Shown: piece by piece, positions 62,812-64,000 of the stretch
Position numbering within the stretch: the stretch's first letter is position 1
Layout: every line of letters begins with the position of its first letter
NCBI RefSeq assembly: GCF_009184865.1
Contig: NZ_CP045096.1
Coordinates: 7,936,001 to 8,000,000, forward strand
Source: Streptomyces phaeolivaceus
Lineage (GTDB): Bacteria; Actinomycetota; Actinomycetes; Streptomycetales; Streptomycetaceae
Length of the DNA: 64,000 bases
Reading direction: 5' to 3'
Position numbers and translations under genes: made by a program
Notes under the pieces: model-generated
Databases searched by the model: none
Told to the model about the DNA's origin: nothing
Seen by the model: only the letters and a program-made list of their open reading frames with translations

Positions 62812-63303
62812 TCATGCGGACTCGTCCGGTGGCTCTCCCACCACCCACCACTCATCGGTGTCGGCGTCGGTGAGTTCCTGGATCAACTCGTCCGTCATCC
62901 GCCCCAGTTCGGCTTCCTCCGAGGCCTCGGCGAGGCTCTTCCTGTGATGCCGGGTCGACTCCCAGTACTCCTGGAAGATCTTGTTCCGGCACATGATCCG
63001 CAGATGCCCGTACAGCTCCGCCCTGTTCAGCGTCCCGATCCGATGGAAATGGAGGGCGTTGATGTAGAGGGCGTTCGCGAACAGGTACTGGCGTTGCGCC
63101 TCCGGCGGGACGTCGCTCTCGTAGGTGTCCAGAACGGCGGCGAGGGCCGGGTCGTCCATGGCCTTGCAGAGCAGATCGAAGTGGAGCCGGTGCTGTTCGC
63201 TGAGTGAGGCTCGCCGGTGGCGGCGGGAGACCGGCAGCAGGGCCGATGCTCTTGCTGTGGCGGTGGAGCGAAGCCTCCGTATCCAGGAATTCCGTGTGGC
63301 CAT
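62812..63303 (-). CDS. DUF6082 family protein
   Basis: This 163-residue protein shows the DUF6082 pattern: LSEQHRLHFDLLCKAMDDPALAAVLDTYE, RQYLFANALYINALHFHRIG, HLRIMCRNKIFQEYW, then an acidic tail ending WWVVGEPPD. The family is restricted to streptomycetes and relatives and has no known function; members are often near variable loci. The N-terminal 30 residues are basic (RRLRSTATARA). The ATG at 63303 has GGGGG five to nine bases upstream; a longer open frame upstream is Pro/Arg-rich and not preferred. Confidence 0.8.
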   Translation of the reverse strand: MATRNSWIRRLRSTATARASALLPVSRRHRRASLSEQHRLHFDLLCKAMDDPALAAVLDTYESDVPPEAQRQYLFANALYINALHFHRIGTLNRAELYGHLRIMCRNKIFQEYWESTRHHRKSLAEASEEAELGRMTDELIQELTDADTDEWWVVGEPPDESA

Positions 63304-63670
63304 GTCAACCCCCGGTTCAGGCGGCCGTCCGCCGGTCGTCGGGTCCGGGGCGACGGGATGGGGACCGGCGAGCGGTGGGCGGCGCTTGCCGCCTCTCAGT
63401 GTCGCCGAGAGGCGCTGGTCGGCTGGAGGCGGAGAGGAGGCGCACGGAGGGATGCGCGGGTCGCGCGAACCGGCGCCATGCCCACCGTGTGCCCTGCGGG
63501 CGCCGCTGACAACCGTGCGCTCCACGGGGTGCCCACCCGCACTCGTATCCTGGGGCGGCATTCAAGGGACGTACGAGAGCTGCTGCGTTCCGGTGAGAGC
63601 CGGTCCATGAGTCGCCCTCGTGCGGTGACCGGCCGCGAGCCGGCGCGCGCAACGGTGTGAGAGAGGGCGC
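63304..63670. other. Divergent intergenic region
   Basis: These 367 bases separate the leftward DUF6082 gene from the rightward CobW-like gene. I see no Zur box or other clear operator and no gene. Confidence 0.4.
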
Positions 63671-64000
63671 GTGTTGAGCCAGTCGTCGAGTCCGAACCCG
63701 AGTGTTGTCGCGCAGGGTGTGTCGCAGATCCCCGTCGTCGTTCTCGCCGGGTTCCTCGGTTCCGGTAAGACGACGCTGCTCAATCATCTTCTCCACCGCA
63801 GCGGCGGCAGCCGGATCGGTGCCGTCGTCAATGACTTCGGGGCGATCGAGATCGACGCGATGGCCGTGGCGGGCGCGCTCGGCGACTCCACCGTGTCGCT
63901 GGGCAACGGGTGTCTGTGCTGTGCCGTCGACGCCAGTGAGCTGGACGTCTATCTGGACCGGCTCGCCGAGCCGTCCGCCGGGATCGATGTCATCGTCATC
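63671..64000 (+). CDS. CobW/COG0523-family GTPase, 5' part
   Basis: The first 110 codons of a G3E GTPase run off the window end. The Walker A motif GFLGSGKTTLLNHLL begins near residue 27. VVNDFGAIEIDAMAV and the metal-binding GNGCLCCAV (CxCC) follow. COG0523 proteins are metallochaperones, many for zinc. GAGAGGG lies just before the GTG start at 63671. The subgroup cannot be told without the C-terminal half. Confidence 0.88.
   Translation, partial: MLSQSSSPNPSVVAQGVSQIPVVVLAGFLGSGKTTLLNHLLHRSGGSRIGAVVNDFGAIEIDAMAVAGALGDSTVSLGNGCLCCAVDASELDVYLDRLAEPSAGIDVIVI

Overview
The window is high-GC actinobacterial chromosome, almost certainly Streptomyces. It carries an HrdB principal sigma factor with the lysine/alanine-rich N-terminus typical of the genus, an nrdR-nrdJ pair, a sucrase/ferredoxin-like protein, DUF4192 and DUF6082 families, and sigma-R type promoters. 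The order dapF - RelA/SpoT homologue - M1 peptidase - hflX - siderophore genes - dinG - lexA - nrdRJ - rnhB - recQ - hrdB - protease - parE - symporter - two-component pair matches, from memory, the core-chromosome stretch around SCO5792-SCO5833 of S. coelicolor. No tRNA, rRNA, insertion sequence, prophage or CRISPR array was seen.

Layout. 1-7.2 kb: core genes (dapF, rsh, secreted M1 peptidase, hflX). 7.2-15.1 kb: an accessory block that looks inserted between hflX and the protease/siderophore genes. It contains a leftward three-gene operon (divergent MfnB-like protein, AhpD-fold protein, unknown protein with a nucleoside-deoxyribosyltransferase-like N-terminal motif), a LysR regulator, and a rightward Gfo/Idh-oxidoreductase + DegT-type aminotransferase-fold pair. 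A 16-bp element, with a second conserved segment 17 bp further on, occurs once on each side of lysR. Each copy faces one operon, so both operons probably form one LysR regulon. Four of the proteins have lost the hallmark catalytic residue of their families: DegT Lys to Ser, Gfo/Idh EKP to EPP, AhpD CxxC to SxxS, MfnB Schiff-base Lys to Glu. This block is the best candidate for an undescribed system.

15.1-17.2 kb: a secreted trypsin-like lipoprotein and a shortened paralogue that has lost the catalytic His region. 17.5-21.8 kb: a minimal NIS-siderophore cassette (diaminobutyrate aminotransferase, IucA/IucC synthetase, AlcB-like acyltransferase) without a decarboxylase or monooxygenase. 21.9-29.0 kb: DNA-damage and dNTP supply genes (dinG, lexA with SOS box, nrdR, B12-dependent nrdJ). 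29.1-34 kb: small conserved genes (TerD-like, DUF4937-like, phosphatase, ADP-ribosylglycohydrolase, DUF4173 membrane protein). 34-36.5 kb: divergent MFS exporter/TetR pair with two operators. 36.5-46.6 kb: rnhB, conserved proteins, a RecQ-phosphoribosyltransferase fusion, DUF4192, a debranching-enzyme-like protein and an NrtR-type NUDIX regulator. 46.7-56 kb: unusual ABC ATPase-permease fusion, FadR-type regulator, hrdB, trypsin-like protease, small zinc-binding protein, parE. 56-64 kb: DUF485/SSS symporter pair converging on a CitAB-like two-component system, an iron-box controlled sucrase/ferredoxin-like gene, two small Streptomyces-type genes, and the start of a CobW-like GTPase.

Regulatory themes read from the sequence: three close matches to the sigma-R promoter (GGGAAT/C - N18 - GTT) precede hflX, nrdJ and hrdB. 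An IdeR/DmdR-type iron box overlaps an apparently leaderless promoter at 61.98 kb. SOS, NrdR, NrtR-like and TetR-type palindromes lie at the expected regulator genes.
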